NCBI RefSeq assembly: GCF_000315425.1
Contig: NZ_JH992925.1
Coordinates: forward strand, 62,001-126,000
Direction of reading: 5' to 3'
DNA from: Massilia timonae CCUG 45783
Lineage (GTDB): Bacteria > Pseudomonadota > Gammaproteobacteria > Burkholderiales > Burkholderiaceae_D
DNA: 64,000 nt
The notes under the pieces were generated by a model. It was not told the DNA's origin. It searched no databases and was given only the letters and a program-made list of their open reading frames with translations. The translations under genes were made by a program, and so were the position numbers. This document shows positions 22,059 to 34,092 of the stretch, piece after piece (positions within the stretch are counted from its first letter, which is position 1; the number at the start of each line of letters is the position of its first letter).

Positions 22059-23099
22059 ATGCGCCTCGCCTTGATCCCGATGGCGGCCCTGGCCGCCGCC
22101 AACTGCGCCATGCCGCTGCATGCGGCCGGCCTGCCGCAACTGTCCTTCCAGCACCACGACTGGGAACTCGTCTGCGACAATACCCGCACCTGCCGCGCCG
22201 CCGGTTACCACGCGGAGGACGGCCGCCACCCTCCACTGTCCGTCCTGCTCGAACGCAGGGCCGGCCCGGGCGAGGCCTTCGTCGGCCGGCTGCGGCTCGG
22301 CGAGGCCGATGACGGCGTCGACCTGCCCGCGACGCTGGCGATGCAGGTCGACGGCCGCGGGCTCGGCACGGTCGAGCTCAAAGGCGACGAGTCGATCGGC
22401 AGCCTGAGCGCCTCCCAGACCGAGGCGCTGTTGCGCGCGGTGGCCGGCAGCGGCAAGGTGGCCTGGCGCGCGGGCGGGCGCACCTGGAGCTTGTCGGGCA
22501 AAGGGGCGTCGGCGGTCCTGCTCAAGATGGACGAATTCCAGGGCCGCCTGGGCACGCCGGGCGCCGCCATGCGCAAGGGCGGCAGGCCGGAGCGCGATGT
22601 ATTGCCGCCGCTGCCGGCGCCGGTCGTCACGGTAGCTTCGGTCCCGGCTGGCGAACTGGCGCCGCCAGGCAAGGAAGACGAACGGATCCTGCTGGCGACG
22701 TTGCGCAAGACCGGCGGCAATGAGGACTGTGGCGACCTCGAGGCAATCGCCACCGGCGTGAGCAAGTTCGCCTACGCGCCGCTAACATCGACGACAATGC
22801 TGGTCTCGGCGCGCTGCTGGCGCGGCGCCTACAACGAAGGGCACGGCTACTGGGTCGCCAATCGCAAGCCACCATTCTCCCCGCAACTGGTGACGCAATC
22901 GGGCACCGACTACGACAAGGGCGTCATCGGCGCGGCGCACAAGGGGCGCGGCATCGGCGACTGCTGGGGCCACGACGAATGGGTGTGGGACGGGCGGCGC
23001 TTCGTGCACACGGCGTCAAGCACGACCGGCATGTGCCGCGGCATCGCCGCTGGTGGCGGCTGGACCTTGCCGACGCTGGTCAAGGAGGTGCGGCGCTGA
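22059..23099 (+). CDS. DUF1176-family secreted protein
   Basis: 346-aa exported protein resembling DUF1176. It has a signal peptide (MRLALIPMAALAAANCAMPLHA), then QLSFQHHDWELVCDNTRTCRAAGYH, a Cys-containing N-terminal block typical of the family, and C-terminal WVWDGRRFVHTASSTTGMCRG. Cysteines near residues 35-41 and in the C-terminal half may form disulfides. Function unknown. Its TGA abuts the stop of the phytochrome gene on the other strand: the palindrome TGATCA at 23097-23102 holds both stop codons. Confidence 0.8.
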   Translation: MRLALIPMAALAAANCAMPLHAAGLPQLSFQHHDWELVCDNTRTCRAAGYHAEDGRHPPLSVLLERRAGPGEAFVGRLRLGEADDGVDLPATLAMQVDGRGLGTVELKGDESIGSLSASQTEALLRAVAGSGKVAWRAGGRTWSLSGKGASAVLLKMDEFQGRLGTPGAAMRKGGRPERDVLPPLPAPVVTVASVPAGELAPPGKEDERILLATLRKTGGNEDCGDLEAIATGVSKFAYAPLTSTTMLVSARCWRGAYNEGHGYWVANRKPPFSPQLVTQSGTDYDKGVIGAAHKGRGIGDCWGHDEWVWDGRRFVHTASSTTGMCRGIAAGGGWTLPTLVKEVRR

Positions 23100-25304
23100 T
23101 CAGGCGCCGGCCAGCGGCAGGCGCAGGGTAAACACCACCTGTCTGTCCTCGTGGCGGTAGGCGATCTCGCCGCTGTGCTCGCGCACGATCCGCTGCGCGA
23201 TGTACAGCCCCAGGCCCATGCCGGTGCGGTTGCGCGGATTGTTCAGCGAGGCGCGCTTGAAGGGATTGAACAGCGTCGCCACCGTCTCGGGCGGGATCGG
23301 CGCGCCCGCGTTGCTCACCGCGACCGAGGCCTCGCCGTCGTGCGCTTTCAGGCAGACGGTCACTGGTTTGCCCGGCTCGCCATGGTGGCGCGCATTGCTC
23401 AGCAGGTTGGACAGCACCTGCGCCAGGCGGCTGCTGTCGGCGTTCACCGTCGCGGCGTCGTCGCAGACCAGGTCGAGCGGGATCGATGGATAGGCCAGGC
23501 GCGCCTCGTCCATCAGGTCGACCAGCAAGGCCTTGAGGTCGACCGGTTCGAGCGTCACGCCCAGGCCCATGCCGCGGTCGATGCGGCTCATGTCCAGCAC
23601 CTGGCTGATCATGCGCTGCATGCGGTTGGTCGACGACTGGATGCGCTTGGCCAGCGTGGGCTGGTTGCCGCTGCCGGCGGAGCCGGTGCGTTCGAGCACC
23701 ATGCCGGCCATATTGATCGAATGGAGCGGGTCGCGCAGGTCGTGGCCGAGCATGGCCAGCAGCTGCGCGCGCGTGGCCTCGGTCTGCGAGCGGTGCGCGT
23801 TCACCGCGCGCACCAGTTCGGCCAGGGTCAGGCGTGCATTGGCCAGCACGTTCGTTTCCCATGGATGGGCGCAGCCGCGCACGGTCTCGTGCCAGGCGTC
23901 GAACGAGCCGCGCGGCGTCAGGCGCTCGCCCAGCGGGCCGAGCGCCACGATCTTGTCGGGGCGGCCGCCCCAGGCCACGGTGTCGATCTGTTCGACGCGC
24001 AACATGATGCACCAACCCTGGCCCAGCGGATCGAAGGGCAGGGCCAGCATGCCGGCCCATTTGCCGAGCCGCTCCCGCAGCGCCGGCGCCCAATCGGCCA
24101 CCATTTCGCGCACCACCAGGTCGTGCTCGTTCTCGGGCAGCGAATCGACGATGGCCCGCGCCAGCTCCTCCGGCAGCTCGCCGTAGGCGGCGATCTTGCC
24201 GTGCTGGGTGGCGATCATCGCCTGCGATCCGGATGCCGCCATCAGCGCGCCGGCGTGGCGGCCCAGGGCGTCGAGCGGATCGTCGTCGAGCAGCAGCGAT
24301 TCGACCAGGGCCGTGCGCACCCGGGCCGACTGCTCGGCCAGCGTCGCGTCCTCGCGCGCTTCGATGCTGTGGATGGTCGAGGCCATCACCTGGGCCAGCA
24401 CGTCGGCCGCCATGCGCACCGCATAGGGCACCAGCTTGGGCGACATGTGATGACAGGCGATCAGGCCCCACAGGCGGCCGTTGATCACGATCGACACGCT
24501 CATCGACGCGCGCACATGCATGTTCTTGAGGTACTCGACGTGCACCGGCGACACGCTACGCAGCACCGCGAAACTCATGTCGAGCGGCGCGGCGCCCGGC
24601 GCGCCGTGCAGCGGCACCGCGTTGTAGTCCATGTCGGCGATCACGCGCAGGGTGTTGAGCGTGTACAGGCGGCGCGCCTGGGTAGGAATATCCCCGGCAG
24701 GGTATCGTTGGCCGAGATACGGCACCAGGTCGTCGCGCCGGCTCTCGGCCACCACGTCGCCGCTGTCGTCGGCACGGAAACGGTAGGCCATCACGCGGTC
24801 GAAACCGGTGAATTCGCGCACCTGCTGGACGGCGGATGCGAGCAGGGCGTCGATGGTCTTCTGGCGGCGCAGGCGGTCGATCAGGCCGTGCGCCTTGATG
24901 GCGAAGCGCGACACTTCCTCGCTCGACGTCTCGCGCAGCTCGAATTCGGCGAGGATGCGCCCATGCTGCGCATGCACCACGCAGTCGTATTCGGCGTCGC
25001 CGATGGTGAGGCCGGCGGCCAGCGGCGCGGCGTCTTCGTCGTCGCGCGCGGCGATGCAGTCGGCGATCGCTTCCACCGCCGCCTGCGGCAGCGCCAGCGC
25101 GGCATACGACGAGCCCAGCTGGGGGACGACACCGAGCAAGGCCGGAACGTTCCCGCTCCAGCCTTCGAGCTGACCATCATCCTGGAAGAACAGCAGCGCG
25201 CCGTGCGGCTGGATCGAGCCGGGAATATGGATAGGCTCGTCAGCACAGGATGACAGGTCGACCTGCCGTCCATGTTCCATTGGAACTGCTTGCGTTGCCT
25301 TCAA
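23100..25304 (-). CDS. Bacteriophytochrome histidine kinase
   Basis: 734-aa red/far-red light sensor kinase. Order: PAS (about 20-125) with the biliverdin-attaching Cys20 in SSCADEPIHIPGSIQPHG; GAF (about 145-315) with PAGDIP at 202-207, where most bacteriophytochromes have PASDIP; PHY (about 330-495) with tongue motifs WGG (445-447) and PRGSF (464-468); HisKA with phospho-accepting His521 in LGHDLRDPLHSI; and HATPase with SNLLSNARHHG and GMGLGLYIAQRI. All catalytic motifs look intact. No heme oxygenase or response-regulator gene is adjacent, so biliverdin supply and the phosphoryl acceptor must be encoded elsewhere. Confidence 0.93.
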   Translation of the reverse strand: MKATQAVPMEHGRQVDLSSCADEPIHIPGSIQPHGALLFFQDDGQLEGWSGNVPALLGVVPQLGSSYAALALPQAAVEAIADCIAARDDEDAAPLAAGLTIGDAEYDCVVHAQHGRILAEFELRETSSEEVSRFAIKAHGLIDRLRRQKTIDALLASAVQQVREFTGFDRVMAYRFRADDSGDVVAESRRDDLVPYLGQRYPAGDIPTQARRLYTLNTLRVIADMDYNAVPLHGAPGAAPLDMSFAVLRSVSPVHVEYLKNMHVRASMSVSIVINGRLWGLIACHHMSPKLVPYAVRMAADVLAQVMASTIHSIEAREDATLAEQSARVRTALVESLLLDDDPLDALGRHAGALMAASGSQAMIATQHGKIAAYGELPEELARAIVDSLPENEHDLVVREMVADWAPALRERLGKWAGMLALPFDPLGQGWCIMLRVEQIDTVAWGGRPDKIVALGPLGERLTPRGSFDAWHETVRGCAHPWETNVLANARLTLAELVRAVNAHRSQTEATRAQLLAMLGHDLRDPLHSINMAGMVLERTGSAGSGNQPTLAKRIQSSTNRMQRMISQVLDMSRIDRGMGLGVTLEPVDLKALLVDLMDEARLAYPSIPLDLVCDDAATVNADSSRLAQVLSNLLSNARHHGEPGKPVTVCLKAHDGEASVAVSNAGAPIPPETVATLFNPFKRASLNNPRNRTGMGLGLYIAQRIVREHSGEIAYRHEDRQVVFTLRLPLAGA

Positions 25305-25443
25305 TACACATCCCCTTTGTCGATCGGCCGGCGTGTCCGGCGTCGAGGCATTCTACAATTAACGGACGAGTTCCGGACAAATTGCAACTGTGAAACGGCT
25401 GATTGTCACACGACGCGGTCGCCAGCGTCCATCTGGCGCAACA

Positions 25444-26121
25444 TCAATCGTGCAGGGCGGGGCGCAGCAGGGCAATCAGGGCGCCATGGCCGCCGTCGGT
25501 GCGGCCGGCGGCGCAGAAGGCGATGACTTCGTTTTTTTGCACCAGCCAGCTGTGCACGATGCTGCGCAGCACCGGCTCGCCCTTGGGCGAACCGTAGCCG
25601 ATGCCGTGGATGATGCGCACGCAGCGCACCCCGCGCCGGTTGGCGCGGTGCAGGAAATCGGTGAGGGCGTCGCGCGCGCCGTCGCGGGTCAGGCCGTGCA
25701 GGTCGAGCTCGTCCTGGATCGGCCAGTGGCGCTTGCGCAGCTTTTTCACGACGTCGGGGCCGACGCCGTCGCGCGCATAGCTCATGGACGGGTCTTCGTC
25801 GAGCATGCCCTCGACGTCGAACAGGTCCGACAGTTCATCCGACATCGAGGCGCGCAGCACGTCCGCCGTTTCTTCCTCGGGGGAGAGTTGCGCGCGCGCC
25901 CGCGCGGCGCTGGGCGCCACGTACACCGGGCGGTGCACGTAGCGGTCGGATTCGGGCAGCTTGTGCACGCCTTCCATCGAGGTGCGGAATTCGACCGCCC
26001 GCTCGCGCGCGATGCGCTCGCGCTTCTCGCGTTCGGCCTGCTCGATGGCGCGCACGCGCTCTTCTTCCTTGAGCCGGTCGCGCAAGCCTTTCAGCTCGCC
26101 GAAATCCTTCATGCCCGCCAT
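25444..26121 (-). CDS. Smr-domain protein
   Basis: 225-aa protein with a charged, coiled N-terminal half (KGLRDRLKEEERVRAIEQAE) and a C-terminal Smr (MutS2-type) domain carrying LDLHGLT near residue 140 and IIHGIGYGS near residue 170. Smr domains are nucleases or nucleic-acid-binding units. Stand-alone members such as SmrA/SmrB act on DNA or on collided ribosome mRNA. Which applies here cannot be told. It lies 41 bp after trxB on the same strand and is probably co-transcribed. Confidence 0.87.
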   Translation of the reverse strand: MAGMKDFGELKGLRDRLKEEERVRAIEQAEREKRERIARERAVEFRTSMEGVHKLPESDRYVHRPVYVAPSAARARAQLSPEEETADVLRASMSDELSDLFDVEGMLDEDPSMSYARDGVGPDVVKKLRKRHWPIQDELDLHGLTRDGARDALTDFLHRANRRGVRCVRIIHGIGYGSPKGEPVLRSIVHSWLVQKNEVIAFCAAGRTDGGHGALIALLRPALHD

Positions 26122-26162
26122 CGCTTCGCTACCTTCTTGTTGCGTTGATTACTTGCAGTCGC

Positions 26163-27158
<996 letters not shown>

Positions 27159-27253
27159 TTATATGGACACACGGCAATTGGGGGCGGCCTGACAGGAATC
27201 AAGGGCCACCAGGGTCTGCCAGAGGGTGTCCGAAGAGCGCCGATTATAGTCGA

Positions 27254-27271
27254 TCATGCAGATGTGCATGA
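27254..27271. promoter_or_regulatory. Palindrome in the trxB-ftsK divergent region
   Basis: Perfect inverted repeat TCATGCA-GATG-TGCATGA. A TATAGT hexamer (27245-27250) lies just before it and could be a -10 element for ftsK. The binding protein is unknown. Confidence 0.4.
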
Positions 27272-27347
27272 ATCGTAGGGGCAACGCGGCCGTATATCGC
27301 TTAGAATGGGCGGATCGTCGATAGTACTTACTTCCGCAGTACCTGTA

Positions 27348-29804
27348 ATGAGCAAGAATAGCCAAGCCAGCACCTCCGGATACACCCGCACCCAGGCCAG
27401 CGCCACCGCCCGCCGCCCGCTGCCGGGCCGCCTCGCGCGCCTGCTGTCCGAGGCGCGCTGGATCGCCGGCGCCGTCGCCTTCCTGTATTTCGTCCTGATC
27501 CTGCTCAGCTACAGCAAGCTCGATCCCGGCTGGTCGCACGCCAACGTCGTGCCGCGCATCGCCAACCTGGGCGGGCGCGCGGGCGCCTGGCTGTCCGACC
27601 TGTTGCTGTTCATATTCGGTTTCTCGGCCTGGTGGTGGGGCGTGATCTTCCTGCGCCAGGTCTGGCGCGGCTGGCGCCGGCTCACCGACAAGCTCGGCAC
27701 CAAGGTGGAGGAACCGCACCACGGCGAGATGTACGTGCGCTGGATCGGCTTCGCCCTGATGTTCGCCGGCAGCGTCGGCCTGGAATACCTGCGCATGTGG
27801 TCGTGGGACGTCGAGCTGCCGCGCGCCCCGGGCGGAGTGCTGGGCCAGCTGATCGGCCACGCCAGCCACGTCGCCTTCGGCTCGACCGGCGCGACCCTGC
27901 TCCTGCTGCTGCTGTTCTTCCTGGGTTTTTCGCTGTTCTTCCAGGTGTCGTGGCTGAACGTGGCCGAGCGCATCGGCGCCGTGTTCGATGGCACCATCGA
28001 CTGGTTCCGCCTGCGCATGGAAGACATCGAGGACCGCCGCCATGGCGAAGCCGCCGCCGTCAAGCGCGACGAAGTGGTGGTCAACGAGCGCGCCAAGTTC
28101 ACCGAAAAGCATGCGGACAAGCCGATCCCGGTCGTGAAGACCGAGCCGTCGCTGGAGATCGCGCCGCCGGCGCCAAAGCCGGCTGCTGCTCCAGCGCCGC
28201 TGGCATCGGCCCAGGCGGTGGCGCCCACCATCAAGATCGAGCCGCAGATGGTCAGCGTGCCGAAATCCGAGCGCGCCGAGAAGGAGCGCCAGTCGCCGCT
28301 GTTCCAGGACATCAACGGCGACACCGGCCTGCCGCCGCTGGCCCTGCTGGACGATGCGCCGGCGGCGCAAGAGACGGTGGCGGTCGAGACGCTGGAATTC
28401 ACCAGCCGCCTGATCGAGAAGAAGCTGTCCGACTTCGGCGTCGAAGCCAAGGTCGTGGCCGCCTATCCGGGTCCGGTCGTCACTCGCTACGAGATCGAGC
28501 CGGCCACCGGCGTCAAGGGCAGCCAGATCGTCAACCTGGCGCGCGACCTGGCGCGTTCGCTGTCGCTGACCTCGATCCGCGTGGTCGAGACCATCCCCGG
28601 CAAGAACTATATGGCCCTCGAATTGCCGAATCCGAAGCGGCAGATCGTGCGCCTGACCGAGATCCTCGGTTCCAAGGTGTATGGCGATAGCGCCTCGAGC
28701 CTGACCGTGGCCCTGGGCAAGGACATCGCCGGCAAGCCGGTGGTGGCCGACCTGGCCAAGATGCCGCACCTGCTGGTGGCGGGCACGACCGGTTCGGGTA
28801 AATCGGTTGGCATCAACGCCACCATCCTGTCGCTGCTGTATAAAGCCGATCCGGCCGATGTGCGCCTGATCCTGATCGACCCGAAGATGCTGGAGATGTC
28901 GGTCTACGAAGGTATTCCGCACCTGCTGGCGCCGGTGGTGACCGATATGCGCCAGGCCGGCCACGCGCTGAACTGGGCGGTCAACGAAATGGAACGCCGC
29001 TACAAGCTCATGAGCAAGCTGGGCGTGCGTAACCTGGCCGGCTACAACGGCAAGATCCTCGACGCCGCCAAGCGCGAGGAACACATCCCGAACCCGTTCT
29101 CGATCACGCCGGACGCGCCCGAGCCGCTGGAAAAACTGCCGACCATCGTCATCATCATCGACGAACTGGCCGACCTGATGATGGTCGTCGGCAAGAAGGT
29201 GGAAGAGCTGATCGCGCGTATTGCCCAGAAGGCGCGCGCTGCCGGCATCCACCTGATTCTCGCGACCCAGCGCCCGTCGGTCGACGTGATCACCGGCCTG
29301 ATCAAGGCCAACATTCCGACCCGCATCGCGTTCCAGGTCTCGTCCAAGATCGACTCGCGCACGATTCTCGACCAGATGGGCGCCGAGACCTTGCTGGGCA
29401 TGGGCGACATGCTCTATATGCCGCCCGGCACCGGCCTGCCGATCCGCGTGCACGGCGCCTTCGTGTCGGACGACGAAGTGCATCGAGTTGTAAAACATCT
29501 GCAGGAGCAGGGCGAACCCAATTATATTGAAGGCATCCTCGAAGGCGGCACCCTGGAAGAAGGGGGCGCCGACGGCGCGGTGGCGGGCGAGGGCGGCGGC
29601 GAATCCGACGCCATGTACGACCAGGCGGTGCAGGTCGTGCTCAAGAACCGCAAGGCCTCGATCTCGCTGGTGCAGCGTCACCTGCGCATCGGCTACAACC
29701 GGGCCGCCCGTCTGATCGAGCAAATGGAGCAGAACGGCATGGTGTCGCCGATGCAGTCGAACGGCAACCGCGACATCCTGGTGCCGACTGCAAGCGCCGA
29801 ATAA
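27348..29804 (+). CDS. ftsK: DNA translocase FtsK
   Basis: 818-aa hexameric DNA pump that clears chromosome termini at the septum and activates XerCD. Order: N-terminal membrane domain with about four helices ([47 protein letters not shown]), an Ala/Pro-rich linker (about 260-330), the motor with Walker [13 protein letters not shown] near residue 480 and Walker [14 protein letters not shown], and a C-terminal winged-helix gamma domain ([20 protein letters not shown]). ATG 27348 is preferred; an upstream ATG at 27306 adds 14 residues, and neither has a strong ribosome site. It is followed by lolA after 17 bp. Confidence 0.95.
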   Translation: MSKNSQASTSGYTRTQASATARRPLPGRLARLLSEARWIAGAVAFLYFVLILLSYSKLDPGWSHANVVPRIANLGGRAGAWLSDLLLFIFGFSAWWWGVIFLRQVWRGWRRLTDKLGTKVEEPHHGEMYVRWIGFALMFAGSVGLEYLRMWSWDVELPRAPGGVLGQLIGHASHVAFGSTGATLLLLLLFFLGFSLFFQVSWLNVAERIGAVFDGTIDWFRLRMEDIEDRRHGEAAAVKRDEVVVNERAKFTEKHADKPIPVVKTEPSLEIAPPAPKPAAAPAPLASAQAVAPTIKIEPQMVSVPKSERAEKERQSPLFQDINGDTGLPPLALLDDAPAAQETVAVETLEFTSRLIEKKLSDFGVEAKVVAAYPGPVVTRYEIEPATGVKGSQIVNLARDLARSLSLTSIRVVETIPGKNYMALELPNPKRQIVRLTEILGSKVYGDSASSLTVALGKDIAGKPVVADLAKMPHLLVAGTTGSGKSVGINATILSLLYKADPADVRLILIDPKMLEMSVYEGIPHLLAPVVTDMRQAGHALNWAVNEMERRYKLMSKLGVRNLAGYNGKILDAAKREEHIPNPFSITPDAPEPLEKLPTIVIIIDELADLMMVVGKKVEELIARIAQKARAAGIHLILATQRPSVDVITGLIKANIPTRIAFQVSSKIDSRTILDQMGAETLLGMGDMLYMPPGTGLPIRVHGAFVSDDEVHRVVKHLQEQGEPNYIEGILEGGTLEEGGADGAVAGEGGGESDAMYDQAVQVVLKNRKASISLVQRHLRIGYNRAARLIEQMEQNGMVSPMQSNGNRDILVPTASAE

Positions 29805-29821
29805 CAATAAAGGAACGCTGA

Positions 29822-30460
29822 ATGCAATCAATGACCAAATTCACTTTTGCCGCGCTGGTGGCTGCGAGCGCCTTCGCTTTGCCGGGCCTGGCGAGCGCCG
29901 CCGCCCTCGACCAGTTCAAATCCTTCGTCGCCTCGACCCAGTCGGCCAAGGGCGAATTCACCCAGCAGCAGCTGGGCAAATCGAAGAGCGGCAAGGCCAC
30001 GCCGGCCTCGAGCGGCAGCTTCGTGTTCGCCCGCCCCGGCAAGTTCATCTGGACCTACCAGAAGCCCTACGAGCAGGTGCTGCAGGCCGACGGCGAAACC
30101 CTGTACATCTACGACAAGGACCTGAACCAGGTCACCACCCGCAAGCTCGGCAATGCGCTGGGCAGCTCGCCGGCCGCGATCCTGTTCGGCAGCAACAAGC
30201 TGGAAGAGAACTTCACGCTGAGCGAAGCCGGCGCGCGCGACGGCATGGAGTGGCTGAACGCGGTGCCGAAGGCCAAGGACACTTCGTTCGAGCAGATCAG
30301 CATCGGCCTCAAGGGCGGCGTGCCGATGGCGATGGAATTGAAGGATACCTTCGGCCAGACTTCGCGCCTGACCTTCACCAATTTCCAGCGCAACCCGCAA
30401 CTGGGTGCGCAGCAGTTCAAGTTCACGGCGCCGCAGGGCGCCGACGTCGTGAACCAGTAA
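29822..30460 (+). CDS. lolA: Outer-membrane lipoprotein carrier LolA
   Basis: 212-aa periplasmic chaperone carrying lipoproteins from LolCDE to LolB. Signal peptide [23 protein letters not shown] is followed by ALDQFKSFV, the conserved [22 protein letters not shown], and [24 protein letters not shown] precedes ATG 29822; the Met three codons later is an alternative. It sits in the conserved order ftsK-lolA-rarA-serS. Confidence 0.94.
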   Translation: MQSMTKFTFAALVAASAFALPGLASAAALDQFKSFVASTQSAKGEFTQQQLGKSKSGKATPASSGSFVFARPGKFIWTYQKPYEQVLQADGETLYIYDKDLNQVTTRKLGNALGSSPAAILFGSNKLEENFTLSEAGARDGMEWLNAVPKAKDTSFEQISIGLKGGVPMAMELKDTFGQTSRLTFTNFQRNPQLGAQQFKFTAPQGADVVNQ

Positions 30461-30547
30461 GCCATCAACGGGGCGTGCGCGCCGCGCGGCCCCGTCGTGC
30501 ATCGGATACACTACGCCCCATGCACAACCATTCGCCTATCCGCATCC

Positions 30548-31870
30548 ATGGCCACGGATGACCTGTTCAAGACCGAGCCGGCCGCGCCGCTGGCCGAAGC
30601 CCTGCGTCCGCGCACCATCGACGAGGTGGTTGGCCAGAGCCACCTGCTGGGCCCGGGCAAGCCGCTGAACCTGGTCTTCAAGTCCGGCAAGCCGCATTCG
30701 ATGATCCTGTGGGGCCCGCCGGGCGTGGGCAAGACCACGCTGGCGCGCCTGACCGCCTACGCCTTCGACTGCGAATTCATCGCGCTGTCGGCGGTCCTGT
30801 CGGGCGTCAAGGACATCCGCGCGGCGATCGAGCAGGCCGAGCAGTACCTGGCCCGCGGCAAGCACACGATCCTGTTCATCGACGAGATCCACCGCTTCAA
30901 TAAATCGCAGCAGGACGCCTTGCTGCCGTTCGTGGAAAGCGGCCTGGTGACACTGATCGGTGCCACCACCGAGAACCCGTCGTTCGAAGTCAATTCGGCG
31001 CTGCTGTCGCGCTCGCAGGTCTACGTGCTCAAGGCATTGACCGACGCCGAGATGCGCCAGCTGCTGGCGCGCGCCCGCGAACAGGCCCTGCAGCACCTGG
31101 AATTCGACGAACTGGCGATCGACACCCTGGTCGGCTATGCCGACGGCGATGCGCGCCGCTTCCTGAACCTGCTCGAGCAGACCAGCACCTCGGCCAATAC
31201 CGCCGGCACCAACCGCATCACCGCCGAGTTCGTCGAGAACGCGCTGACGCTCAATGCGCGCCGCTTCGACAAGGGCGGTGACAATTTCTACGACCAGATC
31301 TCGGCCCTGCACAAATCGGTGCGCGGCTCGCACCCCGATGCCGCCCTGTACTGGCTGTGCCGGATGCTCGACGGCGGCGCCGACGCCAAGTACCTGTCGC
31401 GCCGCATCGTGCGCATGGCCTGGGAAGACATCGGCATCGCCGATCCGCGCGCGATCCAGTTGGCCAACGACGCCGCCGCGACCTACGAGCGGCTCGGTTC
31501 GCCCGAAGGCGAGCTGGCGCTGGGCCAGGCCGTGGTCTACCTGGCGGTCGCATCCAAGAGCAATGCCGGCTACAACGCCTTCAATGCGGCGATGGCCTTC
31601 GTGCGCAAGGACAAGTCGCGCGAGGTGCCGGTCCACTTGCGCAATGCGCCGACCAAGCTCATGAAAGAGCTGGGCTACGGTCACGAGTACCGCTATGCGC
31701 ATGACGAGCCGAACGCGTATGCGGCCGGCGAAACCTATCTGCCGGATGGAATGCCCGAGCCGGGCTGGTACCAGCCGGTGCCGCGCGGGATCGAATCCAA
31801 GATCGCCGAGAAGCTGGCCTGGCTGCGCAGCCTGGATGACGAGGCGCGCGCCAACGGCGACGGTTCGTAG
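30548..31870 (+). CDS. rarA: Replication-associated recombination protein A (AAA+ ATPase)
   Basis: 440-aa clamp-loader-like AAA+ ATPase acting at stalled forks. Walker A is GPPGVGKTT, Walker B is [19 protein letters not shown], sensor 1 is [20 protein letters not shown], and the C-terminal RarA-specific domain has [20 protein letters not shown] and [13 protein letters not shown] took ATG 30548 (MATDDLF); the in-frame ATG at 30497 lies in the leader. A hairpin terminator follows the stop by 10 bp. Confidence 0.95.
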   Translation: MATDDLFKTEPAAPLAEALRPRTIDEVVGQSHLLGPGKPLNLVFKSGKPHSMILWGPPGVGKTTLARLTAYAFDCEFIALSAVLSGVKDIRAAIEQAEQYLARGKHTILFIDEIHRFNKSQQDALLPFVESGLVTLIGATTENPSFEVNSALLSRSQVYVLKALTDAEMRQLLARAREQALQHLEFDELAIDTLVGYADGDARRFLNLLEQTSTSANTAGTNRITAEFVENALTLNARRFDKGGDNFYDQISALHKSVRGSHPDAALYWLCRMLDGGADAKYLSRRIVRMAWEDIGIADPRAIQLANDAAATYERLGSPEGELALGQAVVYLAVASKSNAGYNAFNAAMAFVRKDKSREVPVHLRNAPTKLMKELGYGHEYRYAHDEPNAYAAGETYLPDGMPEPGWYQPVPRGIESKIAEKLAWLRSLDDEARANGDGS

Positions 31871-31879
31871 GCATGCGCG

Positions 31880-31902
31880 TGGCGCCGGTGAGCCCGGCGC
31901 CA
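31880..31902 (+). terminator. Hairpin terminator after rarA
   Basis: Perfect 9-bp arms TGGCGCCGG/CCGGCGCCA around TGAGC, followed by a pyrimidine-rich tract (GTCCTTCCTCCTTCC). The tail is T-poor, so efficiency is uncertain. Confidence 0.55.
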
Positions 31903-32094
31903 GTCCTTCCTCCTTCCTTTCTTCCTTCAACGGCGCGCAATGTGCCGGCATTGGGCGCCTGGTCGCGCATTGATGCATTCTGCGCCGCGTTTCATGCGCT
32001 TCGTCGCAAGTCGATGGCGATTCACGGGGCTGGTGGCTAAAGTACCACCATCGCAAAGCAATTCGCGAATCACCCAACCCCTGAAGGAGCCATC

Positions 32095-32274
32095 ATGAAC
32101 ATCCGTAAAAACTTCGAAGCCCTGTTCCTCGCCGTCGCCGCCCTGGGCCTGGTCGCCAGTTTCGCTACCGCCAACGAGCGCCCGGTCGAGATCGCCGCAT
32201 CGACCGCCCCGGCGATCGACATGGCCAGCATCCAGACCGTGATCGTCAGCGCGCCGCGCCTGGCGGCCCGCTAA
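32095..32274 (+). CDS. Small exported peptide, 59 aa
   Basis: Encodes a probable preprotein: positive start MNIRKNFEAL, hydrophobic core FLAVAALGLVASFATA, and a predicted cleavage before NERPVEI, leaving a mature peptide of about 33 residues rich in Ala and Ile and ending VSAPRLAAR. AAGGAG lies 7 nt upstream of the ATG. An inverted repeat TGGTGG-N8-CCACCA (32031-32050) lies in the leader, and a hairpin overlaps the stop codon. These bracket a single transcription unit between rarA and serS. Function unknown. Confidence 0.6.
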   Translation: MNIRKNFEALFLAVAALGLVASFATANERPVEIAASTAPAIDMASIQTVIVSAPRLAAR

Positions 32275-32294
32275 AACCGGGGCAAGCCGGTTTT
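32273..32294 (+). terminator. Hairpin terminator overlapping a stop codon
   Basis: Perfect arms AAAACCGG/CCGGTTTT around GGCAAG; its left arm begins in the TAA stop of the small exported peptide. Four T residues end the hairpin. Confidence 0.6.
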
Positions 32295-32296
32295 AG

Positions 32297-33697
<1,401 letters not shown>

Positions 33698-33739
33698 ATG
33701 CTGGCGGAGGGGAATCGTGCTTGCATGCACATTTTCCCC

Positions 33740-33767
33740 TTCCATTTTTCTTGAATGCGTCTATAAT
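33740..33767 (+). promoter_or_regulatory. Promoter of the first tRNA-Ser gene
   Basis: A perfect -10 TATAAT (33762-33767) lies 40 bp before the tRNA. The -35 is weak (TTCCAT at 33740-33745, 16-bp spacing). Confidence 0.5.
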
Positions 33768-33807
33768 GGCGGTCTCTTGCAGCCCACTGCAAGGATCGAC
33801 CAAAGCC

Positions 33808-33897
<90 letters not shown>

Positions 33898-33911
33898 AGT
33901 ATCATGAAAAC

Positions 33912-33934
33912 AGCCACCGCGAGGTGGCTTTTTT
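33912..33934 (+). terminator. Terminator of the first tRNA-Ser gene
   Basis: AGCCACC-GCGA-GGTGGCT followed by T5, 15 nt after the tRNA CCA end. The tetraloop is of GNRA type. Confidence 0.8.
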
Positions 33935-34066
33935 CATTCCGCGGCCTCGCAGAGGAGCAGGGCGCCTGCGCGCCCTGCGTGTGGGATTTGAAGGGCATCG
34001 CGTACTCGCGATGCCGCGGCCTGCAGGATGTAGGCGAATCCCACCCTCTCCGCCAAGTATCATGTG

Positions 34067-34092
34067 AAAAGCCACCGCAAGGTGGCTTTTTT
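34067..34092. terminator. Second copy of the tRNA tail terminator
   Basis: Perfect 10-bp arms AAAAGCCACC/GGTGGCTTTT around GCAA, followed by TT. Because it has A and T tracts on both sides it can also end the arsC-arsB-arsH-arsN1 transcript coming from the right, whose last stop codon is at 34092. Confidence 0.7.

Noticed and set aside
23151-25253. 700-aa plus-strand ORF antisense to the bacteriophytochrome
   Set aside because: No recognisable domain, His/Arg/Gly/Ala-biased composition; the phytochrome has a full set of motifs.
27159-29831. 890-aa minus-strand ORF antisense to ftsK
   Set aside because: Shadow of ftsK with Asp/His/Arg-rich low-complexity translation; ftsK Walker motifs are on the other strand.
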